64,000 nucleotides of DNA from Dactylis glomerata. Its lineage: Eukaryota; Streptophyta; Magnoliopsida; Poales; Poaceae. This document shows, one piece after another, positions 20,095 through 31,100 of this stretch. The stretch spans positions 556,055 through 620,054 of the forward strand of contig QXEO01001027.1 of NCBI GenBank assembly GCA_007115705.1, given 5' to 3'. The position numbers and the translations under genes are program-made. The notes under the pieces are model-generated. The model saw nothing but the letters and a program-made list of their open reading frames with translations. It had not been told where the DNA came from and did no database searches. Numbering within the stretch: the stretch's first letter is position 1; each line of letters begins with the position of its first letter.

Positions 20095-21916
20095 ACCACA
20101 CGTTTTTGCTAATCCAGATAGCATGTTGCAAGCTCGTTTCCCTTTCCTTTTTGTTTTCCTTGCCGGCGTGCATCCAGCAGCCTGTGGTATTATCCATGTT
20201 TATGTTCGTTTCTGACTATCGTTTGCAGTGAGAAGAAAAATACACAATGCATCAGGGGAATTAGTGGATGGATGATCACAAGATGTTCAGGTTGGAAAGG
20301 GAGACATCCGTCCAGTAATCATAGGAAACCACTCTGTGATGACTCCACTACTTCAGCGTTCTTTCTTTGTAGTGATAAGATTGATACTAATCATAGGAAA
20401 ATTTTGTCAATTCATTTTTTCTATTATATAATCATTTATGATTATTGCACATACTCGTTATTTAAAGTAGACAACGATTTTATGTACAAAAATATGATCC
20501 TCAATTCGTACAAACTGCAAGAAAAATCTTTATATTATGATATAGCCCATGTCGAACAGAGTGTGTAGGGAATAAAAGGCCGTGTTTTTGATAATGGGAT
20601 TAAATAATTTTCGGATAGTCTCTATACTGCTTAATCATTTCGCGGCAATGCGCGGACACTTAGCTAGTATCCATAAGTCCACCTGACAAGAACTTCGGTA
20701 GCTCGATCTCCTCCATTCTATAATCGTTGGTAACATCTCAGCATGGAGACCACGTAGCAAGAGTGGGGTGCTACGCCGAGCGAGGTCAAGATGTGGGAAA
20801 GACCACCCTTGCCGCTAGTTCCTGGTAGCAGCTGTACTCTCGAAGAACTGTTCGCCAGAATGGCAAAATCACACAGAATCAGGAAGCATAAGGACCGGCA
20901 GGGCAAATCACAGTTCATGAAACACAGTTCGACCTCAAATATATCGGTTCCCTTTAGCTTGGCCTTCAATCTGTCATAGTCTCTTTGTGCAGTTGACAAC
21001 ACCTCTAGAGTAGTAGGAGTACCAGCTGCCGGTGGCACAATTACCTATAGTATGGAACAAGAGTAGCCAATAATTACTACGAGTAGCATCTTAGCAGGGC
21101 CTTGATTTACTAATACACTTAGCAAAATTAATCACACAATAATATAATTAAATTAATATGTTTCTTTATCTAAACATTTATATCTATATAATAACGTATG
21201 CACCTTGTTATCTTGAAACAGAAGTTCAATTATGTTTTGCATTGCTATTAAAGACATTTTTTGTTAACTAAGTCTAATGATGCAAACAACCTTTTTATTA
21301 TAATAATAGAATCACATACCTTCAAGGTTTCATTTGGCTACTTATACTTACATTTATATGTGTTTCCACGGAATTTAGAGTAACAAATATCCGGGTTGAG
21401 ATTTTTGGAGTGCCTTATTGACTTAGATGCAAGTAAATAGGAATTCTTGATTGCACGAGGTGTCTACAAGAGTTTGTCCTCATATATATAGTTTGCATTA
21501 ATCTTCATGGGATCGAGGCTCTAAAAGCAAAGGGCAAGGACTATGAATAGGAAGCAGTGGCGAGGCTACGGTTTCAACTCTAGTGCCCCCTTCCTCATTG
21601 TATCCAGGAGATCATCCATCCCTTACCTCCTTATTGACATTGATAATCAACTGCGAACAATGCTTCTTCTGAAAATATGCTTCAACTAACTTGTGTACTT
21701 GTAGGTCATGTTTCATGTTGGATATTACAACTACGCGACCTTTGATCATCCATTGACTTCACTCCACAAAAAATATGGTAAACTTACCTCTCTAGGCAAT
21801 CAAGGTGTAGGAAGTAGGATCCTACAATTTCGACAAAACCAAAACTACCCTTAGAAGGATTTTCTGATCACCTATGGCGGACCGAAGCACAAATTCCATT
21901 CTAGTTAGAGGTAGTT
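20095..21916. repeat. 1.82-kb tandem duplication, copy A (uninterrupted)
   Basis: Copy A starts ACCACACGTTTTTGCT and ends GAGGTAGTT; copy B starts immediately at 21917 with ACCACAAGTTTTTGCT. The copies share most of their length with a few percent difference and indels. Copy A lacks about 95 bp (near 20457) and about 590 bp (near 21093) found in B. Copy A keeps the empty sites for two insertions in B: GGGGTGCTACGCC for the Athila element and TTTGATCATCC for the 890-bp insertion. It contains a minus-strand ORF described separately. Confidence 0.9.
20718..21038 (-). CDS. Unrecognised ORF in tandem copy A, possible gene fragment
   Basis: A 106-residue minus-strand frame begins MPPAAGTPTTLEVLSTAQRD and continues with a charged YDRLKAKLK segment, a Cys-rich LCFMNCDLPCRSLCFLILCD and LLPGTSGKGGLSHILTSLG. 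The same frame exists in copy B (about 47992-48250, continuing at 22689) with many amino-acid changes. B runs on past the point where A has a stop (RCYQRL), for about 20 more residues. An AG just before the conserved start could be a splice acceptor, so this may be an exon of a decayed gene. I do not recognise the family, and the number of replacement changes argues against constraint. Confidence 0.25.
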   Translation of the reverse strand: MPPAAGTPTTLEVLSTAQRDYDRLKAKLKGTDIFEVELCFMNCDLPCRSLCFLILCDFAILANSSSRVQLLPGTSGKGGLSHILTSLGVAPHSCYVVSMLRCYQRL

Positions 21917-22689
21917 ACCACAAGTTTTTGCTACTAATCCAGATAGCATGTTGCAAGCTCGTTACCCTTTTCTTTCGGTTTTCCTTGCCGGCGTGCATCC
22001 AGCAGCCTGTGGTATTATCCATGTTTATATTCGTTTCTGACTATCGTTTGCAGTGATAAGAAAAATACACAATGCATCAGGGGAATAAGTGGATGGATGG
22101 TCACAAGATGTTCAGGTTGGAAAGGGAGACATCTATCCAGTAATAATCATAGGAAACCACTCTGCGATGACTCCACTACTTCAGCCTTCTTTCTTTGTAG
22201 TGATAAGATTGATACTAATCATAAGAAAATTTTGTCAATTAATTTTTCTATTATAATCATTTATGATTATTGCACACACTCGTTATACAGCCGTCTCCGT
22301 GACTGAGCAACTTAGGCTAGCAATGTGCGCTTTTAAACTCAGCTGCACAAGTGCACATCATGGTACGGTACTAACATTTTTTAAGTAGACAATGGTTTTA
22401 TGTATAAAAATATGATCCTCAATTCGTACAAACTGCAAGAAAAATCTTTGTATTATGATATAGCCCATGTCGAACAGAGTGTGTAGGGAATAAAAGGCCG
22501 TGTTTTTGATAATGGGATTAAATAATTTTCTGATAGTCTCTATACCGCTTTATCATTTCGCGGCAATGCACGGACACTTAGCTAGTATCCATAAGTCCAT
22601 CTGACAAGAACTTCGGTAGCTTGATCTCCTCCACTCTGGAATCGATGGTAACATCTCAGCATGGAGACGAGGTAGCAAGAGTGGGGTGC

Positions 22690-24202
22690 TGATGACCCAC
22701 AAGTATAGGTGGTGTATCGTAGTACTTTCGATAAATAAGAGTGTCAAACCCAACGAGGAGCAGAAGGTGTTGATAAGTGGTTTTGATCAAGGATTCACTG
22801 TAAATACTAGCAAATGGGTTTTCAGGGGTATTTGGTAATGCAAATAAATAAAGTGCGAGTAAATAAAAGATAGTAGTAATAATTGCAGCAAGTGGCACAA
22901 TCCTTTCTTCAGCAAAGGACAAGCCGGTTATGTAACTTATAATAACCAAACGTTCTCGAGGAAACACGGGAGTTTTTGTCAGGAGCTTTTGCTTCATACC
23001 GCTAAATAGTCTTTATTGGTTTGATAAGTGTTATGGGGGTGAACCTGTGCTAGCGCACTACCCTTACTAGGATAAATACACACTTGTGATTATACCCCTT
23101 GCAAGCATCCGCAAATACAAGAAAGTAATTAAGATAAATCTAACCACAGTCTTAAACTCTAAGATCCTACGCTCCCTGGTGCAATGGTTTTCCAACGGAG
23201 GTTTAGGTTTCTGTCAGTCCAGCAACCCCACAATTGGTAGCCAAATACACAATGCATCTCACTAGGCCCATAAATGGTGAAGTATCATGTAGTCGACGTT
23301 CACATGACACCACTTAGTGAAATAGCACCACAACAATATCAAACCATTAAATATTTCTCAACAATAATTCACTACTAACATCTTGACTTCTTCCATGTCC
23401 TCAAGAACTAAACAAACTACTCACAAGACATCATATGGATCATGATTAGAGGTGAAATAATGGTAAATAACAATCTGAACATAAACCTTAATTCAACGGT
23501 TCCACTCAATAGCATCAACTACAAGAGTAATCAACACTGGGAAAGTTTCCCCTATGAATATAACAAGATCTAACTCAAGATGTTACATCGGGATGGCGTG
23601 GTGATGGTGGAGATGAAGGTGCTGGCAATGGAGATGATGATGATGATGATCCCGATGAAGTCTGGTGCGATGGTGATGACGATGGCAACGATCTCCCCTC
23701 TACGGGAAGGAATTTCCCTGGCAGATTTCTCTCTGCCGGAGAGCTTTTCTCTCTCTGGTGTTTTCCGCCCCGCAGAGGCGGCTGTGTCTCTCTCTGAGCC
23801 TCCCTTCCCTTGGCTTAGGTCTTTGGGGACGATGAAGTACGCGAAGTGGCGAGAGCTGGAGTGGGCCAAGGTGGCCTCACACAGGGCCGGCGCGGCCTGC
23901 AGGCCGCGCCCCCTGTTCGTGAGGCCGCCCCCTGGCTCCTCTGTCCTTCTCCTTCTGGCTTCCGGAGTCTTTTGGTAAAATATAATTTTCTGGTATTTTT
24001 CTGGAAGTTTCCTGATCTTCCAAAATATGGTATCTTGACGGTCCTTTTCCAGCAGAATCCTGACTCCGACAGCAAATCCTCCAATGATCATCAAACATGT
24101 AAAAACAGAGGAAATAACATAAGTATCATATCTAAATATAAAATATATCAATGAATAACAGTAAATTATGATACAAAATAGTGATGCAATATGGACGTAT
24201 CA
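22690..24202 (-). repeat. 3' LTR of the Athila-type element
   Basis: Plus-strand ends TGATGACCCACAAGTATAGG and GGACGTATCA; on the minus strand it starts TGATACGTCC. It contains a GAT microsatellite (about 23634-23651) and a GC-rich stretch open in several frames (for example 23570-24151 -) that is shared with the other LTR and is not a gene. Confidence 0.95.
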
Positions 24203-24213
24203 ACCCCCCCAAG
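24203..24213 (-). promoter_or_regulatory. Polypurine tract of the Athila-type element
   Basis: Minus-strand CTTGGGGGGGT directly precedes the 3' LTR and would prime plus-strand synthesis. Confidence 0.8.
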
Positions 24214-25892
24214 CTTAGACCTCGCTTGTCCCCAAGCGAAAACTAGACTCGGTAAATATGACCACAGGTTTATGGAGTGAAGTGTCGATAATCAAAATAC
24301 GGACAAGAAGCATCATATTCACCAAAGGCACAAGTTATAATAGACAGCAACTTCCCTTTATATAATATAGACTTGCAATAAGTAAAGAGAATCACATATA
24401 AAGATGCACAAAGTAAACTATAATTGGTGATGGCAAACCTTAGTTCTTGGTCAGAGAACAATGAACAACTATACTAGCCTTTAAATGGAGCCTTTTTAAA
24501 ACAGAGCTAATATAGCAAAAACCATATGCTCAATGAAACAAACTTTTTGCATTCATAGAAAGCTTTCAAAGATATATTCCTTCAGACAAAAGCATTGTAC
24601 AAAACAAAGAAGATAATAAACATGATTAAACGGATCAACATATGGATGAGTGAAATATAACAACTCAAATGCTTGCTTGAGATAGAGGGGAAGAGATTGA
24701 CTCAACATAAAAGTAAAAGATAGGCCCTTCGCAGAGGGAAGCACGGATTAAACATGTGCTAGAGCTTTTCATTTGTAAAACAGAGGTAAAAATTGTTTTG
24801 AGAGGTGGTTGCTTTTGTCAATGACTAGCAATGGAGTTCTTGATATCTTCCATACTAAACAAGTGAGAGTGGTTCCGAGATGTTTGATTAATTGGCATAT
24901 TGGTGCTCTTTTATAGCTTTGCACTCCTCCCCACCTTTTTCCTTTCTCAAACCATGGCTAACCGATTCCATTGGGTGCCGACCAACTTTCACATACCATG
25001 GAGGAGTGCTTTTTTTTTCTTTTTTGAGATTATAATGGTCTGACCAGCTCCCTTGCAAAATTAGTGACGAACAGATGAAGCTGCCTAGTCGAGGGGTACT
25101 TAATTTAGTATGGAAGATAACAAACCCATCCACTACGTCCTCATGAGCCAAAAACAGTGGCACAAAATGAGAAGTATTTGAAGATTTTTTTGAAAGGTAG
25201 CACATGAAAATTTACTTGGAATGGCTTAAAATACCATGCATAGGAATTTATAATGGACTCTTTGGAAGTGACTTGGTTTTTAGGATTTGGATGCACGAGA
25301 AGTATTTCCTCTCAGTACAGGTCTTTGGCTAGCAAGGCTGGGTAGCAAGCATGAGAATTGCATGAAACAAACATGCATACATATAATAAGAACAATCATG
25401 CAAACTCCCTTGAAGGTACAACGACTTTAACTTGGAGAATAATAATGCTTATAAGCCAAATATAAGGGAAAACTGAAGTGATGTAGCTACAAACACTTCT
25501 TTATTCTTTTCTACTCAAACCTCGAGGTAATGCTGCTACTGACCAAGCTAAGTTTGCCAAAACCAACTAAATTTACTCATGCTCCCAAAGTGATACCAAT
25601 ACTAATCAACAAGACTAATCATATAAGAAACATTGCAAACTAAGATAAAGTGTGCGGAAAGTAAACGATAGAACTTCTCATTAATATTTCATCACCGCAA
25701 CTCACACCAAGGGATACATAGATAACCAACCAAGGAGGATACTTCCACACTGCGAACTATTCTATAGGATAATTTTTCTATTCATGATATGACTCTACTT
25801 GAAAAGTAAATGAGTAAAAGGGTGATGATGTGATACCGCGGCACTCCCCCAAGCTTGGAACAAGCCAAGGGGATGCCTATACCGATGATGAA
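24214..25892. other. Non-coding 3' internal region of the Athila-type element
   Basis: About 1.7 kb between the post-integrase ORF and the polypurine tract. It is AT-rich with scattered stops in all frames; long untranslated 3' regions are usual in this lineage. Nothing else was seen. Confidence 0.7.
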
Positions 25893-26426
25893 TTACTCCT
25901 TTGGTCGGTGCGGTGGATAATCTTTGATAAGCCTCTCAATCAAATCTTTCAGATCATCAATCTTGTGACTGAGGTTACGAATCATCTCAGAATTGTGCTC
26001 AACATGGTTCATGAACCAGTCAGCAAGAGAATCCCAGCTCTTGGAATTATTTCCCCATCCTTCCTCATTCTTGGAACTTTCTTTTCCTGTACTGTTAAAA
26101 TGATCTATATCCCAACCAGAGGGTAATCGTGACCTAGGCACCCTTTGAAACTGATGTTCATGTATTAAAGTATGGAAAGGATTGTTGCCTGACGGAGATA
26201 CCCGTGGAGCTAAGGTGTGATGCGGCACACCCCCTCCGGTTCTTATGTGTGCACTCTTCTTGAACTTGTCATGACTTGTCACCACCCCTATGCTGGCAAT
26301 CATGGTGCTTGGCCGTGAACTTTGATCTTCCTCCTCGTCTTCACTTTCAACCTCTTCTTTCAGCCGAAAGTCTTTGGGGTCATCTTCCGGAGGTGTCTTC
26401 TCCTTGTCATCGCTTGAAGAGTCCAT
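25893..26426 (-). CDS. ORF downstream of integrase in the Athila-type element (env-position ORF)
   Basis: A 177-residue ORF in the position where Athila elements carry an env-like or extra ORF. The start chosen is the Met of MDSSSDDKEKTPPEDDP; an in-frame Met eight codons upstream is less likely. The N-terminal third is acidic (SEDEEEDQSS), the middle is basic and Ser-rich, and the C-terminus (HNSEMIRNLSHKIDDLKDLI) is amphipathic and may form a coiled coil. I see no signal peptide or transmembrane segment, so an envelope function is not supported. It is intact while the gag-pol frames are broken. Confidence 0.55.
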   Translation of the reverse strand: MDSSSDDKEKTPPEDDPKDFRLKEEVESEDEEEDQSSRPSTMIASIGVVTSHDKFKKSAHIRTGGGVPHHTLAPRVSPSGNNPFHTLIHEHQFQRVPRSRLPSGWDIDHFNSTGKESSKNEEGWGNNSKSWDSLADWFMNHVEHNSEMIRNLSHKIDDLKDLIERLIKDYPPHRPKE

Positions 26427-26766
26427 GGCTCTCCCAAAGCTTAAGATCAACTCCTGACAGAAATAGCTCGAAACAAAACACGATGGGAAAACAATATACA
26501 GACCTCGGGGACTCCGGGGGGTTATATAGGCGAAAATTATACATCAAAATGAAATCACAGGAGGAAACCGGGATGGAAACGAGTTCCGGTGTGCTCTCAC
26601 ACCAGGGTGGCGTGGCCAGAGGTGGGCCCGTGCCCCCTGTGTGTGAGGAGCACACGGACTCCTTTTCCTATCCGTTTTCGTCTCGTGATTTTTCATATTT
26701 AGTAAAAATAGCAAAAAATAATAAAGGAAGAGTTTTTCGCGGAACTTTTCTGACTAGAACTGTTAC

Positions 26767-28106
26767 CTATTTAAAAATGAACTCTGCAGGTACCTGCAAT
26801 TTGTCTTGGATGAATTCTTCTGGAGAAACTGTTTCAATTACATCAACATCTTCATTATAAGAATCTCCAGTAATATAATGTTTGAGTCTTTGCCCATTTA
26901 CCACTTGTGTAGAGTCATCTTTCAATGAAGCAATCTTAATAGCACCTGAGCGGTATACTTCCACAATAACATAGGGTCCTTCCCATTTAGAGAGTAATTT
27001 CCCTGCAAAAAATCTGAGACGAGACCTATACAATAGAACTTTCTTACCAACATGAAACTCTCTCTTAAGAATTCTCTTATCATGCCATTGCTTGACTTTC
27101 TCTTTGAAAAGTCTGGCATTCTCATACGCTTCATTTCTCCACTCATCTAGAGAACTCGAATCTAACAACCTTTTCTTACCGGCTAGTTTAAAATCTCTAT
27201 TAAGCTCTCTCACTGCCCAAAGAGCTTTGTGTTCTAATTCTAAGGGCAAGTGACACGCTTTTCATAAACCATCTTATAAGGAGACATGCCCATGGGATTC
27301 TTATAAGCAGTTCTTATAAGCCCATAAAGTATCATTTAGCTTACTAGCCCAGTTTTTCCTAGATCTATTGACAGTCTTCTGCAAGATAGACTTGAGCTCC
27401 CTATTTGAAAGCTCTACCTGCCCACTAGTTTGGGGATGATAAGCAGAAGCAATTCTATGATTAACATCATATCTAGCAAGAGTTTTTCTAAAACCATCAT
27501 GAATAAAATGAGAACCTCCGTCAGTCATAAGATATCTAGGCACACCAAACCTAGGAAAAATAACATCCTTAAGCATTTTTAACGAGGTCTCACCATCGAC
27601 ACTCTTTGTAGGTATGGCTTCTACCCATTTAGTAACATAATCAACAGCAACAAGTATGTGGGTATAGCCTTTTGAAGGAGGAAAAGGACCCATAAGGTCA
27701 AATCCCCAACAATCAAATGGTTCGATAACAAGAGTGTAACTCATAGGTATTTCATTGCGTCTAGAAATATTACCAACTCTTTGACATTCATCACAAGATA
27801 AAACATACCGTCTGGCATCTTTAAAGAGGGTTGGCCAATAAAAACCTGATTGTAGAACCTTTTATGCGGTTCTATCTCCAGCATGATGTCCTCCATAAGC
27901 ACTGCCATGGCAAGTTCTCAATATTTCTTGTTGCTCATATTCTGGTACACATCTTCGCATAATACCATCAACTCCTTCTTTATATAAGTGTGGGTCATCC
28001 TAAAAATAATGCCTCAAATCATAGAAGAATTTTCTTCTTTGCTGAGCTGTAAAGGTTGGAGGCAAATACTTGGAAACAATAAAGTTAGCATAATCAGCAT
28101 ACCAAG
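26767..28106 (-). pseudogene. Integrase part of the Athila-type polyprotein, broken
   Basis: Pol resumes at the left edge of the nested element. The N-terminal HHCC zinc finger (HHAGDRTA and CDECQRVG) is at about 28000-27790, but two in-frame stops interrupt it where a Trp and a Gln codon are expected. The core (27744-27301) has the DDE residues: FDLMGPF, TDGGSHF and the Glu in GQVELSNRELK. A one-base insertion near 27312 shifts the frame in the segment after LWAYK. The C-terminal part (27249-26767) keeps the GPY motif in WEGPYVIVEVYRSGAI. The protein would insert cDNA; as it stands it cannot be made. Confidence 0.9.
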
Positions 28107-31100
28107 TGTGGTGACCCAGCATACCACTGCATGTGTACTATGCAAGTCGTTGACATAACACTAATGAAACACCGTCTCACTAGTATTACATCCATCAGAG
28201 TGGTACAACAGAAACATCGCAGGTCCACGGTATGTCTATAGGATTACAATTTTCAGCATACAGAAGATCTTCAGAACCTCCTCAACAGGTAGAGGTTTAG
28301 TCCTGGCGACTACAAATGAGAAAGAAACAAGGAAGACTAAGCTAAACTACCACTAATGCAGTTGGTTAGCTAGAAAAATATCCTAGCTACTTAGGTTCTA
28401 GGAATAGGGAAAGTGATTCCTTTCTAACCCTATTCTAATTTTACTCCAAGCTTCACGCAATTGTAGGCTCCGCTGATAATCATGATGTTGGTAGAATGCT
28501 TCATCTTCAACTTTAATATCTTGAGGTTGCCTCCTTGAGTTGCCTTCAATCTAATTCTTCAAAGTCTAGCAAGGGTTTAAGAGATTGGGGTGAGTAACGA
28601 GCGTTACCCAGCAAGTTTCTTTATAAAAAGAAGTGGTGTGATATGCACTAGCTAAAACCATGGACCCCAAAAGAGTCGTAGGCCAATGCAAGGTTTTATC
28701 AAGGGTTTCTTGAAAGATTGCTTTTACTTATAAAAACTTTGCCCAACAGCCAACACAGGTAGTAGTGCCTTGAGAGCACCTTTCCTGCGGCGTTCGCAGC
28801 TCCTTCCTGGAACAAGGGGTAACATGTCACATCTTTTTACACTCTGCAGAGGTGCGTCCTTCCAAGAGAGAACAAAGCCTTGCTGCACAACCGGGCGATC
28901 TTTCCCGTCCACACTTCCTTGGTGTGGGGCCCAGTCATTGATCCAAGCCAATCACTGCCTTCTCCGCACAACACATGCCCACCCAATTCACGCAAGCAGG
29001 TTGTGCCCCTGATATTCACCCCCAACGATGAAGTACCTAGGCGTCCCTTGCGGACCATCATAGACACCAGTGCCGTGAGAACTGAGGTGTCCCACCCATA
29101 TGTAAGTAGTCTCGCAAGATCTACTGCGACCGGCAACTGGCTGCCCGTTGACATACGAGCGAGAGAAGATACAGCTAACTTTCCCGTCCCATTCCAAGTC
29201 TCTTGGATGACACGGTTTTTACGGCGCTAGAATAACTGTGGCATTGGTAGTTAATCCTCGGTTTACTTTCCTGTGCAAGTGGAACCTCCACCACCACAAT
29301 CTTACCGTGGTTCCACCTGCCAGCCTTCCTAGGTTATCACCACTGGTCGATAACCACTAGTCATATTACTTATGAAAATAGATTTTCCATCCTTTTTGAA
29401 ATGTTAGAGTTTGAAGTCAACACTTTGCAAGTAGTTTCAAAAACAGTGCAATCAAGAGATATGAGCAAGACAAACTTGCCTTTTTGACTGCAAGATTATG
29501 CAAGTCAAGGTCTTCGGTACGTAGGAAATCCAAATATTGAAATAGCTTCATCATCTGGTAAAGATGATGTTAACAGAACTGCAGAATGATATGCATCATA
29601 TATGCTATGCATCGTTCTAAGCGTAACCTAACCCCGATGGTTTATTATATAAGTTGGTGATGGTTTCTTTAAAATGAGTTGCATTTTTAGATTCACTCCA
29701 CAACAAGATTGTTAAGGATTTTTAGATTTCTTGGCAAACCTTCAAAGTAATAGAATAAAGCTTAAAACAAGAGTTATTGCAAAAGATAGGTATAGCAATA
29801 GGTGAAGACTTGAAAGTAACACTTTTATGTTGTAGCTTGTTATCAGCAATCAAGTAGTTGGTTATGGACAAGCAAAGCTGAAGTAATTCTTATTTGATAA
29901 GAATACCCAGTTAGTATACGGGTTGACAACAATCTTAATACCCAATAGGGTTATATAAGTTCAAACTTAATGGAATAGTTTGTTACATACTTTCAATGTC
30001 TTTTAAAAGAATAACATTTGAAGAACATGTTTTTTATTGATTAGAAGTACTACACCTAAGGTTTAGTGTTTTAGGGTTTAGCATAGCTCTATCATAATCA
30101 AAAAGTAGTTATTAGATGAGCATACTAAGAGATCAAGCTAAGTTTCATTCAATGTTAAAAGAATTTTAGTGAAGCATGGGCATTCTAGTTAGTTTAGATT
30201 GTTGTTACCATATATAGTTGTTTCTATAGTTGACAACTATCTAAACTAGCATAAGCACTCAACTGGTTAGTCATGAGTCAGCAGTGCTCAGGTAAATAGT
30301 TTAAGGTTGGTTATAGAGTTGTTAATACTCTAAACATTCAAAGGTCATTACTTGTGACTAGACAAGAATGGGTGTGATGCTTATTTGGTATGTTCTTAAA
30401 AGAATTACTTTTGAAGAACACAGTCCTTAATGGATATTTTTAGTACTTAGGATAATGGTGATTAGGTGATGTCAGGAAGTAACAGTTTTTAAGTTGCAGC
30501 AAAGGTGTTGCAAATAGTTAGTTGACTAAAGTATTCTATGTTGAAATGGAGTATCAAACTAACCACTCAAAGTTGAATTAGGAAGTATGGCTAACTAGCA
30601 CACTAGGGTAGTTAATAGTTTTGGTACTAAGAAGTAATGGTAGGTGATTAAGTTATATGTACTTCAAAAGAATAACTTTTGAAGAACATATACCTTGATA
30701 AGTTTTAGTATTAGAACCCCATTTTAGGTTTCAAGTTTTGTTCAGAAATAATTAGAAAGCTTGGTTATTTAAGTTCCTAGATCTGCAGGGTTGGAATTCA
30801 AATTTTTAAGTGATTAAAAATTTTAATTGGGTTTTATATTTTTCTCATAATGAAACAATTGTTGAAATAGAAATATTAAAGTTAGGAAATAATTCTTATT
30901 CAATTTTATAATTTTCCCAAAATTTACAATTTTAAATTTGTTTTTAGGAAAATCATTTTAGGGATTAAAATCCTAATAATAGAGTTTTAGAATTAATATG
31001 TAATAATAACAAAATGTTAATTGGAATAACATTACATAAGTTGTCACATTTTTATTTGGTATTTGAAATTTTTGTTCAAATTATTTTAGTTGGATTTAAA

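Noticed and set aside
20122..20214. Short frame MLQARFPFLFVFLAGVHPAA resembling a signal peptide
   Set aside because: It stops after about 30 codons in both tandem copies and no plausible intron leads to a mature protein.
23570..24151. 193-codon ORF (and partner at 47360-47935)
   Set aside because: Both copies are LTR sequence of the Athila-type element; the frame is full of low-complexity tracts and carries no domain.
25893..26426. Functional env gene of a retrovirus-like element
   Set aside because: No signal peptide, fusion peptide or transmembrane segment is visible; only its position is env-like.
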